Positions 31,036 to 40,033 of a DNA stretch of 64,000 nt are shown here, piece after piece. The DNA lies in the NCBI RefSeq assembly GCF_014841105.1, contig NZ_JACYWE010000003.1:364523-428522 (forward strand), read 5' to 3'. Under the pieces are notes generated by a model. The model saw only the letters and a list, made by a program, of their open reading frames with translations. It had not been told where the DNA came from and made no database searches. Within the stretch, counting starts at the first letter, position 1. Each line of letters begins with the position of its first letter. This stretch comes from Lolliginicoccus lacisalsi. Its GTDB lineage: Bacteria; Actinomycetota; Actinomycetes; Mycobacteriales; Mycobacteriaceae. The translations under genes were made by a program, and so were the position numbers.

Positions 31036-32151
31036 ATGAGCGAGACATGGGACGTAGTAGTCATCGGCGGCGGCATGGCGGGCGCGTCCATTGCCTATGA
31101 GCTCGCCAGCGAGTCCCGTGTGCTGCTGCTCGAGGGCGAACCGATGCTTGCCGCTCACTCGACGGGGCGATCCGCCGCGATGTACCTGCCCTCCTACGGC
31201 GGAGAGGTGGTGCGCGCGCTTACTGTGGCCAGTGGTCCCATTTTCGACTCGCTCGCCGAGCAGTGGGGGGACACGCACCCGCTGACCCCGCGCGAGCGGT
31301 TGTGGACCGCCTTCGACGAGGAGAGCGATGCCGCATTGACATCGATGCTCGCTGCGCAGGAAGGCAGCGTCGAGAAGCTCGATGCCCCCGCGGCGCTAGA
31401 GAAGTCATCGCTGCTCAAGCCGGAGACGCTGCGCTGGTGCGTGCTCGACGGTGGCGGCCAGGACATCGACGTGCTCGCCGTCCACCAGATGTATGTGCGG
31501 GGATTCAAGTCGCGCGGCGGGACCACCCGCACCGGAGCACGCGTCACCGGCCTCGAGCGATCCGGCTCGGCCTGGCGCATCACCACCGGGAGCGAGACCC
31601 ACGAGGCCGGCCTTGTCATCGACGCCGCCGGAGCCTGGGCCGATGCGATCGCGACCATGGCCGGCGCGCGCCCGCTCGGGCTGGTGCCCAAGCGCCGCAC
31701 GCTGTTCCTCAGCCCCGCGAGCGTGCCGGTCGACCCGCACGGCCCCACCATCGGTGACCCCGCCGAGCGCTGGTACTTCAAGCCCGAGGGCGACGGCATC
31801 CTCGCCTCGCCCGCCGACGCCGACCCCGTGGAGGCTGGTGACGCCAAGCCATCCGAGCTGAACATCGCCCGCGCCATGGAGGAGATCAACGAGGCCACTA
31901 CCCTCGGCCTGCGTACGGTGCGCCGCTCCTGGGGCGGGCTGCGCACTTTCGCGCCCGACGGTGCACCGGTGGCCGGGCTGGTACCGGATGTCCCCGGCTT
32001 CGGCTTCCTCGCCGGGCAGGGCGGCTACGGCATCCAGATGGCGCCCGCGCTCGCGGTCGCCGCCGCAGCGGTACTGACGGGCAGCGAGATCCCGGAGACC
32101 ATTCCTGTCAGCGCCGAGGACCTGGGCCCGCAACGCTTGTGGGCCGCCTAG
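31036..32151 (+). CDS. FAD-dependent oxidoreductase (DadA/glycine-oxidase-like)
   Basis: A 371-residue DAO-fold flavoprotein. The N-terminus DVVVIGGGMAGASIAYELASESRVLLLEGE (about 6-35) is the FAD-binding Rossmann motif, followed by AHSTGRSAAMYLPSYGG. Later come VIDAAGAWADAIATMAG near 195, and SWGGLRTFAPDGAPVAGLVPDVPGFGFLAGQGGYGIQMAPALA near 298-340, typical of amine/D-amino-acid oxidoreductases. The substrate cannot be assigned. It follows polA by one base and is probably co-transcribed; its 3' end overlaps the convergent GlxA-like gene by 4 bases. Confidence 0.88.
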   Translation: MSETWDVVVIGGGMAGASIAYELASESRVLLLEGEPMLAAHSTGRSAAMYLPSYGGEVVRALTVASGPIFDSLAEQWGDTHPLTPRERLWTAFDEESDAALTSMLAAQEGSVEKLDAPAALEKSSLLKPETLRWCVLDGGGQDIDVLAVHQMYVRGFKSRGGTTRTGARVTGLERSGSAWRITTGSETHEAGLVIDAAGAWADAIATMAGARPLGLVPKRRTLFLSPASVPVDPHGPTIGDPAERWYFKPEGDGILASPADADPVEAGDAKPSELNIARAMEEINEATTLGLRTVRRSWGGLRTFAPDGAPVAGLVPDVPGFGFLAGQGGYGIQMAPALAVAAAAVLTGSEIPETIPVSAEDLGPQRLWAA

Positions 32152-33173
32152 CCCCCGGGGCCCGGCGCCACCAGCGCGTGAGCGGCATCCCTGGGCGCTG
32201 CGAACATGCGGCGGTACTCCAGCGGCGTGACCTGCCGCAATCGAAGGAAATGGGCGCGCAGCGATGCTGCGGACGAGAATCCCACCAGCGATGCGATCCG
32301 CTCGATCGGCTGTGTCGATGACTCCAGCAGGTGCTGCGCGGCGAGCACGCGCTGATCGGTCAACCACCGATGCGGGGGCACGCCCGTCTCGTCGACGAAG
32401 CGCCTCGCGAACGTGCGCGGGGACAGGCGCGCCCGCTGGGCCAGCGCCGCCACCGAATGATCCTCCGCGAGGTGCGCGCGCATCCACTCCCGCACCGCCG
32501 ACAGGGAATCGCCCGATCCCGCGGGCAGCGGCTGGTTGACGAACTGGGCCTGCCCGCCCTCGCGATGCGGCGGCACCACCATGCGGCGCGCGATCCCGTT
32601 GGCCACGCGTGGACCATCGAGCTGGCGGACCAGGTGCAGGCACAGATCGATCGAGGCAGCGGTTCCGGCACTCGTGAACACCGGCGGATCCTCGACGTAC
32701 AGCACGGACGGGTCGACGCGGGCGCGCGGGAACCTGCGCTGCAACTCGGCAGCGTGCCGCCAATGCGTGGTGCAGCGGCGCTCGTCGAGAAGTCCCGCCG
32801 CGCCGAGGATGAACGCTCCGGTGCAGAGCGAGGCGACCGGGATGCCGCGGCGCGCGGCCCGGCGCAGCGCCTCCAGTGCCGGGCCGAGACCGCCGGGCTC
32901 CTCGCTCACGCTGGTCGAGCCATCAGGGTGGAGCCCGTTGCCGCCGGCGTTGACAATGATGAGCCCGGCGCGGTCGAGGACGTCGAGATCATGCGCGGCG
33001 GGAATGCTGTATCCATAGCGGGTGGATACGGGCCCAGGCTCAGCTGCCACGAGATCGAGGCGGTAGAGCGGCAGCCCGTCATCGCGGCGGTCGACGCCGA
33101 ACACCTCGCAGGCGACGCCGAGCTCGAAGGTCTCGGTCTGTGCGGGCAGGAGCACGGCAATGCGAAGCACCAT
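32148..33173 (-). CDS. GlxA-like transcriptional regulator (DJ-1/PfpI + AraC HTH)
   Basis: A 341-residue regulator with two domains. Residues 1-185 form a DJ-1/PfpI amidase-like domain: IAVLLPAQTETFELGVACEVFGVD, LIIVNAGGNG and the nucleophile-elbow-like VASLCTGAFILGAAGLLDERRCTTHWRHA. Residues about 225-325 are an AraC-type double helix-turn-helix: WMRAHLAEDHSVAALAQRARLSPRTFARRFVDETGVPPHRWLTDQRVLAAQHLLESS, IERIASLVGFSSAASLRAHFLRLRQVTPLEYRRMF. Ligand unknown. It is convergent with the FAD oxidoreductase (4-base overlap) and might regulate it, which is inference. CACACT lies 6 bases before the start. Confidence 0.9.
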   Translation of the reverse strand: MVLRIAVLLPAQTETFELGVACEVFGVDRRDDGLPLYRLDLVAAEPGPVSTRYGYSIPAAHDLDVLDRAGLIIVNAGGNGLHPDGSTSVSEEPGGLGPALEALRRAARRGIPVASLCTGAFILGAAGLLDERRCTTHWRHAAELQRRFPRARVDPSVLYVEDPPVFTSAGTAASIDLCLHLVRQLDGPRVANGIARRMVVPPHREGGQAQFVNQPLPAGSGDSLSAVREWMRAHLAEDHSVAALAQRARLSPRTFARRFVDETGVPPHRWLTDQRVLAAQHLLESSTQPIERIASLVGFSSAASLRAHFLRLRQVTPLEYRRMFAAPRDAAHALVAPGPGG

Positions 33174-33255
33174 TCCATCAGTGTGGCAGGAATTCGCCGC
33201 GGAATGGCATTCCCGCCACTGTCGCGCTGGGGCTCACCGGAGCAGGGTGGGAGGC

Positions 33256-33381
33256 ATGACAGTGCTTGTGGCGTTCGCTGGAGTCCTGGTCCTTCTCAAC
33301 CTGCTCGCCCTCGCCGGGATCGGGGCGGATACCCACCAGGAGATTCTCCCGCACGGCTCCCTCAACTGGTGGGGCCGCTGA
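33256..33381 (+). CDS. Putative 41-residue single-helix membrane protein
   Basis: A short frame, MTVLVAFAGVLVLLNLLALAGIGADTHQEILPHGSLNWWGR, with one transmembrane segment (about residues 3-22) and a short exposed tail. Support for translation is a strong GGGTGGGAGG ribosome-binding site 2-10 bases before the ATG. Its last 20 bases overlap the end of the convergent phosphoesterase gene. No family is recognised; it could be spurious. Confidence 0.45.
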   Translation: MTVLVAFAGVLVLLNLLALAGIGADTHQEILPHGSLNWWGR

Positions 33382-33910
33382 CGGCGGGGCCGCTGGTCCC
33401 ATCGGTTCCGGCGATCAGCCAATCCCGGTGCTCCTCGCCATCCCAGCGCCGCGCCGCGACGATGTGGCCATGCAGGTCGTGGCGCCGCGCCACCGTGCCG
33501 ATCGCGGTGGCGCAATCCGCGATGGGAACCCGCTTGGCGAGCGTGGCGTGCGGGGTCCATTCGCCCGGCGCCGTATGCCGCGGCTGGCCGGGGCAATCCC
33601 GCATCGCCGACCACACCGCGCGATGTGCTTCGACGAGCTCCGGCGACACTGTGATCGCGCGCGCGATCACGACCCGCCCCGTGCCGAACACGAGCAGGCC
33701 GCCCAGCGTCACCGGGATCGGCAGCGTCGCCAGCGCCCGCGCGAGGGCCTTGTCGATGCGCGGATAGATCTCGCTCGCGACACCGATAGTGATATGGGGC
33801 CGATGGTGGGGACGCAGCGCGCGTATCCCCGTCGAGGAGAGGGCTTCCCAGTCCGCGCGGACCGCGGCATCGAGGCCGGGATCCAGCAGCAGCTCGACCG
33901 ATTGCACCAT
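33362..33910 (-). CDS. 2'-5' RNA ligase / 2H phosphoesterase family protein
   Basis: A 182-residue protein of the 2H (LigT-like) phosphoesterase superfamily. It shows the two H-x-T/S-x motifs: RPHITIGV (about residue 39) and WTPHATLAKRV (about 119), which form the catalytic His pair. Substrates are probably cyclic-phosphate or 2'-5'-linked RNA ends, which is family knowledge. The start at 33910 is supported by GATAAT 6 bases upstream (leaderless type); a longer frame upstream is antisense to the next gene and unconserved. Confidence 0.83.
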   Translation of the reverse strand: MVQSVELLLDPGLDAAVRADWEALSSTGIRALRPHHRPHITIGVASEIYPRIDKALARALATLPIPVTLGGLLVFGTGRVVIARAITVSPELVEAHRAVWSAMRDCPGQPRHTAPGEWTPHATLAKRVPIADCATAIGTVARRHDLHGHIVAARRWDGEEHRDWLIAGTDGTSGPAVSGPTS

Positions 33911-33992
33911 CAGCCCATTATCGCGCGAGGGGCTTCCGCCGCGCGCGCCGCCCGGTTGCTCGTTGCCGTCCGCGATGCGCGAGGATGGACCC

Positions 33993-35066
33993 ATGGGTGA
34001 AATCGAGCTCGGGGTCCTGCACGGAGACGGGATCGGCGCGGAGATCGTGCCCGCCACCGTGGCGGTCGTGGACGCAGCGCTGGCCGCGGCGGGCGCCTCC
34101 CCGATCCGCTGGCGCGAGCTGCCGTATGGCCGCGCGGCGATCGACACGCATGGCGATTCGCTTCCCGCCGAGACCGTTGATGCGCTGGCCAGCATGGCGG
34201 GCTGGATCCTTGGCCCGCACGACAATGCCGCCTACCCTGCCGAGCACCGCGCCCGCACCGCCCCGGGCGGGCGCATCCGCAAGCAATTCGGCCTCTACGC
34301 GAACATCCGGCCCGCCGCGGCGCTGCCGGGCATCCACGCGCTGCGCCCGGACCTCGATGTGGTGATAGTCCGCGAGAACACCGAGGGCTTCTATGCGGAT
34401 CGCAACATGGCTGTCGGCTCGGGCGAGTTCAAGCCCACCGTCGATGTGGCGCTCGCGGTCGGGGTATTCACCCGGCCAGCGTGCGAGCGCATCGCCCGCG
34501 TCGCCTGCGAGCTCGCCGCGACCCGGCGCAAGCGGCTGACCATCGTGCACAAGGCGAACGTCCTGCCGCTCGCGATGGGAATGTTCCTCGAGGCCTGCCA
34601 CGCGGTGGCGCGCGAGTACCCGGGCCTCCACGTCGACGACGAGCACGTCGATGCCATGGCCGCGCACCTGGTGCGCGGCGGGGACTTCGATGTCATCGTC
34701 ACCGAGAACATGCTCGGCGATATCCTGTCCGACCTCGCCGGGGAGCTTTCCGGCTCGCTGGGCCTCGCGGCCTCGCTCAACTCCTCCGACACCCAGGCGA
34801 TGGCGCAGGCAGCGCACGGTGCCGCGCCCGATATCGCGGGGCGCAACCGCGCGAATCCCACCGCGTTGTTCCTCTCCGCGGCCTTGCTGCTCGAGTGGCT
34901 GGCCCGGCAGCGCGCGGACCGGCGCCTGCACGACGCCGCGCGCCGCATCCGCCACGCCATCTCCGGCACCCTTGGCAGTGGTGTCGCCACCGCTGACCTC
35001 GGCGGTCTGGCATCGACGAACGAGTTCACCGAGCTGGTGCTGGCCCGGGTCGGGCGCCGGGGCTGA
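33993..35066 (+). CDS. Isocitrate/isopropylmalate dehydrogenase family protein
   Basis: A 357-residue beta-decarboxylating dehydrogenase. Motifs: LGVLHGDGIGAEIVPATVAVVDAAL at the start, ILGPHDNAAYP near 72, RIRKQFGLYANIRPAAALPG near 90, the substrate loop VIVRENTEGFYADRNM near 127, HKANVLPLAMGMFLEACHAVAREYP near 184 and the signature FDVIVTENMLGDILSDLAGELSGSLGLAASLN near 228. The RENTEGFYADRN loop looks more like tartrate or homoisocitrate-type paralogues than canonical LeuB, so I leave the substrate open. It starts 82 bases from the divergent phosphoesterase gene and converges with thioredoxin. Confidence 0.85.
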   Translation: MGEIELGVLHGDGIGAEIVPATVAVVDAALAAAGASPIRWRELPYGRAAIDTHGDSLPAETVDALASMAGWILGPHDNAAYPAEHRARTAPGGRIRKQFGLYANIRPAAALPGIHALRPDLDVVIVRENTEGFYADRNMAVGSGEFKPTVDVALAVGVFTRPACERIARVACELAATRRKRLTIVHKANVLPLAMGMFLEACHAVAREYPGLHVDDEHVDAMAAHLVRGGDFDVIVTENMLGDILSDLAGELSGSLGLAASLNSSDTQAMAQAAHGAAPDIAGRNRANPTALFLSAALLLEWLARQRADRRLHDAARRIRHAISGTLGSGVATADLGGLASTNEFTELVLARVGRRG

Positions 35067-35129
35067 GCCTGGCGGCGCTGGCTCCTGGCGAGCTCGGCGC
35101 CGCGGCCAAGGCGGCTCCGGATGCGCCAC

Positions 35130-35154
35130 GGGGAGGCAGGATCACTGCCTCCCC
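35130..35154. terminator. Bidirectional hairpin between the dehydrogenase and thioredoxin genes
   Basis: GGGGAGGCAG (35130-35139) and CTGCCTCCCC (35145-35154) form a perfect 10-bp stem with a 5-base loop. A second small hairpin, CCCGCC-GAC-GGCGGG, follows at 35163-35177 on the thioredoxin side. There is no T-tract in either direction. The two genes are convergent, so it can serve both. Confidence 0.65.
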
Positions 35155-35197
35155 GGTGACTGCCCGCCGACGGCGGGTCTACCTGCTAAGAGTTTCG

Positions 35198-35584
35198 CTA
35201 CTGCGAGTTCTCCTGCGGCGGGTTCTCCTGCTGCGCGGCGATCTGCTCGCGGACCTCGTCCATGTCAAGGTCCTTGACCTGCGTGATCAGGCTCTCGAGC
35301 GCGTCGGGCGGAAGGGCTCCGGGCTGCGCGAACACGAGGATTCCCTCGCGGAAGGCCATCACCGTCGGGATCGACTGGATGCCCGCGGCGGCGGCGAGCT
35401 GCTGCTCGGCCTCGGTGTCGACCTTGGCGTGCACCACATCGGGGTGCTTCTCCGACGACGCCTCGAACGTCGGGGCGAAGGACTTGCAGGGACCGCACCA
35501 TTCGGCCCAGAAGTCCACCAGGACCACGTCGTTGTCGGTGATCGTGGTTTCAAAATCGGTGTGGGTAAGGGCCTGAGTCGCCAC
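35198..35584 (-). CDS. trxA: Thioredoxin
   Basis: A 128-residue thioredoxin: VLVDFWAEWCGPCKSFAPTFEASSEKHPDVVHAKVDTEAEQQLAAAAGIQSIPTVMAFREGILVFAQPGALPPDALESLI. The WCGPC active site (about residues 29-33) and the cis-Pro in SIPTV are present. It resembles mycobacterial TrxB (Rv1471), which ends with a similar GALPP...ESL segment. A 22-residue acidic Gln/Glu-rich tail extends it. Cytoplasmic disulfide reductase; thioredoxin reductase is not in the window. Confidence 0.93.
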   Translation of the reverse strand: MATQALTHTDFETTITDNDVVLVDFWAEWCGPCKSFAPTFEASSEKHPDVVHAKVDTEAEQQLAAAAGIQSIPTVMAFREGILVFAQPGALPPDALESLITQVKDLDMDEVREQIAAQQENPPQENSQ

Positions 35585-35698
35585 TGGCTATTCCTAACGT
35601 TGATCGTTGCCGGGGTGGTGACCCGGCTCGGTCTACACTACGTAACGAGATCGCGCCGCGAAATGTTCCAACCGCGCCCGTCCGCTACGGTCGTGCGC

Positions 35699-36373
35699 AT
35701 GGAACCCGTACCGACGCCCCCCGTGGTGCCCGTCGAGCTCAGCGACGGCGCTGTGTCGGTCACGGGCTTCCTCCACGAGTGCGCTGGCCCGCGCGCGGCG
35801 CTCGCGCTATCCCACGGCGCGGGCAGCGACGCCACGAGCCCGCTGCTCGTCGAGCTCGCCAGCCAGCTAGCGAGCCAGGGCGTCCTGGTCCTGCGTTTCA
35901 CCCTTCCGTTCCGGGTCCGGCGACCGTCCGGGCCGCCGCACCGCGCGCATTCGGGCCTCGATCGCGCGGGCATCGCGCTCGCGGCGAGCATGTTGCGCGA
36001 GCGCACCAGCGCGCCCGTGTTCCTCGGTGGCCATTCCTACGGAGGCCGGCAGTCGAGCATGCTCTGCGCCGAACAGCCCGATCTCGCGGACGGCCTGCTT
36101 CTGCTCTCGTATCCCTTCCATCCACCAGGCAAGCCGGATCGGATGCGCACCGAGCATTTCCCAGCCATCACCCGGCCGACGGTGTTCGTGCACGGTGATC
36201 GCGATCCGTTCAGCACCGTCGACGAGGCCACCACCGCGCTGCGCGAGGTCACCGCGCCCGTCCGGCTCGTCGTGATCGAGGGAGGACGGCACGACCTCGG
36301 CGGCGCGCGCAGGCCCGCGATGACCGCGACGATCGTCGCTGCGGCGAGGGAGCTACTGGTTGCCGATGCGTGA
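35699..36373 (+). CDS. Alpha/beta hydrolase (KANL3/Tex30-like)
   Basis: A 224-residue hydrolase. The oxyanion-region ALALSHGAGSDATSPLLVELASQLASQGVLVLRFTLPF (about 38-75) precedes the nucleophile elbow FLGGHSYGGRQSSML (Ser near 114). The acid and base follow in FVHGDRDPFS (near 165) and EGGRHDLGG (near 194). This matches the small dienelactone-hydrolase-like KANL3/Tex30 family; substrate unknown. Start 35699 is favoured by TACGGT ending 7 bases upstream. The last 8 bases overlap the following membrane-protein gene. Confidence 0.85.
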   Translation: MEPVPTPPVVPVELSDGAVSVTGFLHECAGPRAALALSHGAGSDATSPLLVELASQLASQGVLVLRFTLPFRVRRPSGPPHRAHSGLDRAGIALAASMLRERTSAPVFLGGHSYGGRQSSMLCAEQPDLADGLLLLSYPFHPPGKPDRMRTEHFPAITRPTVFVHGDRDPFSTVDEATTALREVTAPVRLVVIEGGRHDLGGARRPAMTATIVAAARELLVADA

Positions 36374-38135
36374 GGGCCGCCGCTCGGTGATTCTCGGCTG
36401 CGCCCTGGCGATCATCGCCACGGCGCTGCTGCTGCGCGGCTGGGTGCTGCACGAGGGCTACTTCTATTGGGACGATTTCATCCTCGCGAGCCGCGCCGCC
36501 CGCGAAGCGCCCTGGTCGGCCGAGCTTCTCCTGGCCAGCCACGATGGCCACGTGATGCCGCTGGCATTCCTGGTGACATGGATCGTGACCGCCGCTAGCC
36601 CGCTCGGGTGGGGGCTAGCAGCGGCCTCGGTGCTGGTGCTGCAGGCGCTCGCGCTCGCCGCAGTGCTGCGCATGCTCATCATCCTGGTCGGATGGCGGCC
36701 CATTCTGCTCGTGCCGCTCGCATGGTTCGCGCTCGGGCCGTTGACGCTGCCGGCGATGGCATGGTGGTCCGCAGCGCTCAATGCGCTCCCGCTGCAGGCC
36801 GCGATGGCCTGGGTGGTTGGCGACGCGGTCCTCTACGCGCGCACGGGCCACCGGCGATGGCTGGCGAGCAGCGTGGTGGTCCTGCTGGTGGGCCTCGGCT
36901 TCTTCGAGAAGGCCATCGTGGTGCCGGCGGTCGCGCTCGCGGCGCTGCTGCTGTGGTCACGGGCGACGGGCGCCGGGCCGGGGGCGCTGCGCCGTACCTG
37001 GCCGATGTGGCTCGCGCAGGGGCTAGTGCTAGTGGCCTGGCTGCCGTTCTACTACCTGGCGGGCGCGCGCGATGCCTCCTGGGACGGCCTGGCGAGCTAT
37101 CCGAGGTTCCTCGCGCGCGCGATCACTGACGGCGTGGTGCCTGCTCTTGTCGGCGGACCGTGGCGATGGGAACGGTGGCAGCCCTCGACGCCGTGGGCGG
37201 ACCCGCCGGTCGTGCTTGTGGTGGTCGCTGTCGCGGCGGTGGCCGGGGGCGTTGTTCTCGCGGCGCGGCGCAGGCAGTCCTCGTTGCTTGTCCTGGGATC
37301 AGCAGGACTGTACGTCGCGGCCACGCTGGTGCCGGTCGCGGCCGTGCGGGGCGGCAGCGGCACGGCCATCGAGATCGTCCTGTCACTGCGCTACCTCGCT
37401 GATTCCGCCGTGGTCATTGCTATCGCGATGGCCCTGGTGCTCGTGGCCCCCCGCCGGGTGGCCCATCGCGCGCGGCCGACGCTGGTGGTTCCGGTGTCGC
37501 TGGCAGTGGCGGGCGCGGTGTTCCTCGCTGGCAGCGCATGGACCACGATCGCGTTCTCGCGGACCTGGTCCGATTCCCCCGCGCGTGCATACATGGAGGG
37601 CATCCGGGCGAGCACTGGCGAGGGCACCGTGGAGATCCTCGAGCAGGAGGTGCCGTGGGCGGTGCTCGGGCCGGTTGCCTACCCCAACAATCTCGCGAGC
37701 GGGTTCCTCGCCCCGCTCGATGACCGCATCGTCGTCACGGACTCGGTGACGGACCTGCGGATGCTCACCGACCAGGGCGCCGTCGTGCCTGCCGAGGTGT
37801 GGTGGAACCGCCGCATCCTGCCCGGTCCCGTCCCGGATTGCGGGCATCGGATCACCGACAGCGCCCCGCGGCGGGTGCCGCTCGATGGTGCCATGGTCGA
37901 GCATGGGTGGACCGTCCAGCTCAACTACTTCGCCTCGGGCGCGGGCAGCGCCACGATCCGGTTCGACGGCGAGCCCGGCCGCGAGGTGGTGTTTCCCGTC
38001 GAGCCCGGGCTCGATACCGTGCACGTCCGCGTCGTGGGGAGCGGGGGCACGCTCCTGCTCCGCACGCTCGAGCCCGGTCTCGAGATGTGCGTGGGCACCG
38101 GGCCGGTGGGCGTGGCCGTGCATTCGGGGGAGTAG
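36366..38135 (+). CDS. Polytopic membrane protein resembling GT-C glycosyltransferases
   Basis: A 589-residue membrane protein with about ten or eleven transmembrane segments spread over residues 8-420 and a 160-residue C-terminal extracytoplasmic domain rich in beta-type sequence (GSATIRFDGEPGREVVFPVEPGLDTVHVRVVGSGGTLLLRTLEPG). Soon after the first helix it has GYFYWDDFILASRAA; an acidic pair in the first outer loop is characteristic of GT-C lipid-linked glycosyltransferases. This is a weak functional hint, not proof. The ATG at 36366 overlaps the hydrolase stop by 8 bases, so the two genes are probably co-expressed. Confidence 0.7.
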   Translation: MREGRRSVILGCALAIIATALLLRGWVLHEGYFYWDDFILASRAAREAPWSAELLLASHDGHVMPLAFLVTWIVTAASPLGWGLAAASVLVLQALALAAVLRMLIILVGWRPILLVPLAWFALGPLTLPAMAWWSAALNALPLQAAMAWVVGDAVLYARTGHRRWLASSVVVLLVGLGFFEKAIVVPAVALAALLLWSRATGAGPGALRRTWPMWLAQGLVLVAWLPFYYLAGARDASWDGLASYPRFLARAITDGVVPALVGGPWRWERWQPSTPWADPPVVLVVVAVAAVAGGVVLAARRRQSSLLVLGSAGLYVAATLVPVAAVRGGSGTAIEIVLSLRYLADSAVVIAIAMALVLVAPRRVAHRARPTLVVPVSLAVAGAVFLAGSAWTTIAFSRTWSDSPARAYMEGIRASTGEGTVEILEQEVPWAVLGPVAYPNNLASGFLAPLDDRIVVTDSVTDLRMLTDQGAVVPAEVWWNRRILPGPVPDCGHRITDSAPRRVPLDGAMVEHGWTVQLNYFASGAGSATIRFDGEPGREVVFPVEPGLDTVHVRVVGSGGTLLLRTLEPGLEMCVGTGPVGVAVHSGE

Positions 38136-38144
38136 AGGCCGATA

Positions 38145-38993
38145 TCAGGCCGCGGGCTTGCGCGCGCGGAAGATCGCGGTCCCGGGGAAGTGCCAGCCCC
38201 GCAGCGGGCTCCACTGGCCCCATTCCCGATCGAGCCATTCCGGCCACTCGGGCTCGATCACGTCCTCGAGCACGAGTCCTGCGGCGACGATCTCGCGAAC
38301 ACGATCGCCCATTGTCCGGTGGTGCTCGACGTAGGCCGGGATCCCGTTGCGGTCCACCTCCACGTAGGGGCTGCGGTCGAAGTACGAGGACACCACGGTC
38401 AGGCCGCGGGGGCCGGGATCGTCGGGGAACATCCAGCGCATCGGATGGTTGATCGAGAACACCCAGGGCGCGCCGGGCCGGAGGACGCGCGCCACCTCCC
38501 GCATGACACGAGCGGAATCAGCAACGAAGGGCACTCCACCGAACGCGGAGCAGGCCGCGTCGAAGCTGCTGCTCACGAACGGAAGCCGCTCCGCGGAGGC
38601 TTGTACCAGGGGTACCTGTGGCCCGCCGCGTGCCATGACGTCACGCGCGCGGTCCAGCATGCCCGCGGAGATGTCGAGCCCGATCGCGGTGGCGCCATTG
38701 CTCGCCAGCCACCGCGAGCATGGCGCGGAGCCGCACCCGATCTCGAGGACGCGCTTGCCCCTGATGTCGCCGAGCAGGCGCACGTCGCCCTCATGCAGGG
38801 CCTCGGGGCACCAGATGAACTCGCCGGCAGGGGAGTCCACGCCGAGGAAGTCCGCGTGCTCGTCGTGGTACGCGGCAGAATCATGATCCCACCACGCACG
38901 GTTGGCCGCGTCGCTCTCGGGCGAGGTCACGCGACGCAGGGACACGGTCGTGTGCTCGGGGTCGGGCGCGTGCCCGGGCGTCTGGGGGCTCAT
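38145..38993 (-). CDS. Class I SAM-dependent methyltransferase
   Basis: A 282-residue methyltransferase. Motif I is RVLEIGCGSAPCSRWLASNGATAIGLDISAGMLDRA (about residues 79-114); later blocks are VQASAERLPFVSSSFDAACSAFGGVPFV and EVARVLRPGAPWVFSINHPMRWMF. The early WWDHDSAAYHDEHADFLG is typical of this actinobacterial group. Methyl acceptor unknown. The ATG at 38993 has a clear AGGAAGC ribosome-binding site; open sequence further upstream is unconserved. Convergent with the membrane protein gene, with only 9 bases between stops. Confidence 0.88.
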   Translation of the reverse strand: MSPQTPGHAPDPEHTTVSLRRVTSPESDAANRAWWDHDSAAYHDEHADFLGVDSPAGEFIWCPEALHEGDVRLLGDIRGKRVLEIGCGSAPCSRWLASNGATAIGLDISAGMLDRARDVMARGGPQVPLVQASAERLPFVSSSFDAACSAFGGVPFVADSARVMREVARVLRPGAPWVFSINHPMRWMFPDDPGPRGLTVVSSYFDRSPYVEVDRNGIPAYVEHHRTMGDRVREIVAAGLVLEDVIEPEWPEWLDREWGQWSPLRGWHFPGTAIFRARKPAA

Positions 38994-39073
38994 GCTTCCT
39001 GCCGCTGGTTGATGGGGGAAAGCACATAGCTTAGCCATAGACGACGGCCGGGCTGCGGGCCATCGCGGCGCGG

Positions 39074-40033
39074 CTAGGCGGTGGCGCGTGCCTTGCGCAA
39101 TCCGTCCACGCTGTCCCAGATCGCGATCGCCGCGACGACCAGGATGATCAGCCACGGGTTGATCGTGGGCACGGAATCCCACTGCGCTCGTTCCGCGATG
39201 GTCACGAGCAGTTCAGGGTTGATCAGCATCTCGGCGCTGGCTAGCCAGCCGATGACCGCGAGGAATGCCACGTTCGCTGCTGTGTTCGCGATCGCGATGG
39301 GGTAGTTCCATTGGCCACGAACGTACTTGGCGATCTCGATCGCGAGCGACAGGACGAGGATGGCGATGATGACCTGCATCCAGCCGTTCCACAGCTCGGG
39401 GGAGAGCATGGGAACGCGGGCGTCGTCGAGCGTGGAGACCGGTGAGCGCAGGTGCTGCCAGAACAGGAACCCGATGGCGACGAGGATGAACGCCATTCCG
39501 GCGACCGTCTCGCCGCGGGAGATCGTTGTCGTGCCGGTGGTGGCTGGCAGTGAATCCGGGTCCCAATCCTCATGCTCGAGGACGTCTTCCTGTCCACCGG
39601 ATCGCTCGATGATCGCGAAGACCAGCGTCACCCAGAACACGAGTTGCACGGCGACCTCGATGGTGACGCCGATCGCTGAGCCCAGCACGCTGGCGATCGG
39701 TTCGTCCTCGACCAGCTTGATCGCGACGATCACGATGGCAATGACAGGAAGGACGATCGAGGCGAGCAGCCGGAGCAGCCTGACGTAGTCCGGGAAGAGC
39801 TCGGGCCCGATCAGGTATTGCGGCCGGTCGCGGTACTTGCCCGCCAGCGCGCGGGGCTCGCCCAGCTCGACCAGCGCCGCCCGCTCAGCGTCGGCGTGCG
39901 GCTGGCCAGCGTCGGTGCGCGCGTCGACCATGTCGGTGATCGCCACAGTCAGCTCGGCGGCGATGTCTCCGCGCTGCTTTTCGGGGAGGCGCCGGACGAC
40001 GTCCCATACGTAGCGCTCGGTGAGAGTAGTCAT
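39074..40033 (-). CDS. HAAS-domain membrane protein partner of PadR
   Basis: A 319-residue protein. Residues 1-90 (TLTERYVWDVVRRLPEKQRGDIAAELTVAITDMVDARTDAG, ALVELGEPRALAGKYRDRPQYLIGP) match the cytoplasmic HAAS helical-bundle domain. About six transmembrane helices follow (LLASIVLPVIAIVIVAIKLV, VAVQLVFWVTLVFAII, VAGMAFILVAIGFLFWQ, MQVIIAILVLSLAIEIA, IANTAANVAFLAVIGWLA, WLIILVVAAIAIWDSV). HAAS genes typically sit next to PadR regulators, as here, and are thought to signal together. The start overlaps the padR stop by 4 bases; GAGGAG ribosome-binding site. Confidence 0.82.
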   Translation of the reverse strand: MTTLTERYVWDVVRRLPEKQRGDIAAELTVAITDMVDARTDAGQPHADAERAALVELGEPRALAGKYRDRPQYLIGPELFPDYVRLLRLLASIVLPVIAIVIVAIKLVEDEPIASVLGSAIGVTIEVAVQLVFWVTLVFAIIERSGGQEDVLEHEDWDPDSLPATTGTTTISRGETVAGMAFILVAIGFLFWQHLRSPVSTLDDARVPMLSPELWNGWMQVIIAILVLSLAIEIAKYVRGQWNYPIAIANTAANVAFLAVIGWLASAEMLINPELLVTIAERAQWDSVPTINPWLIILVVAAIAIWDSVDGLRKARATA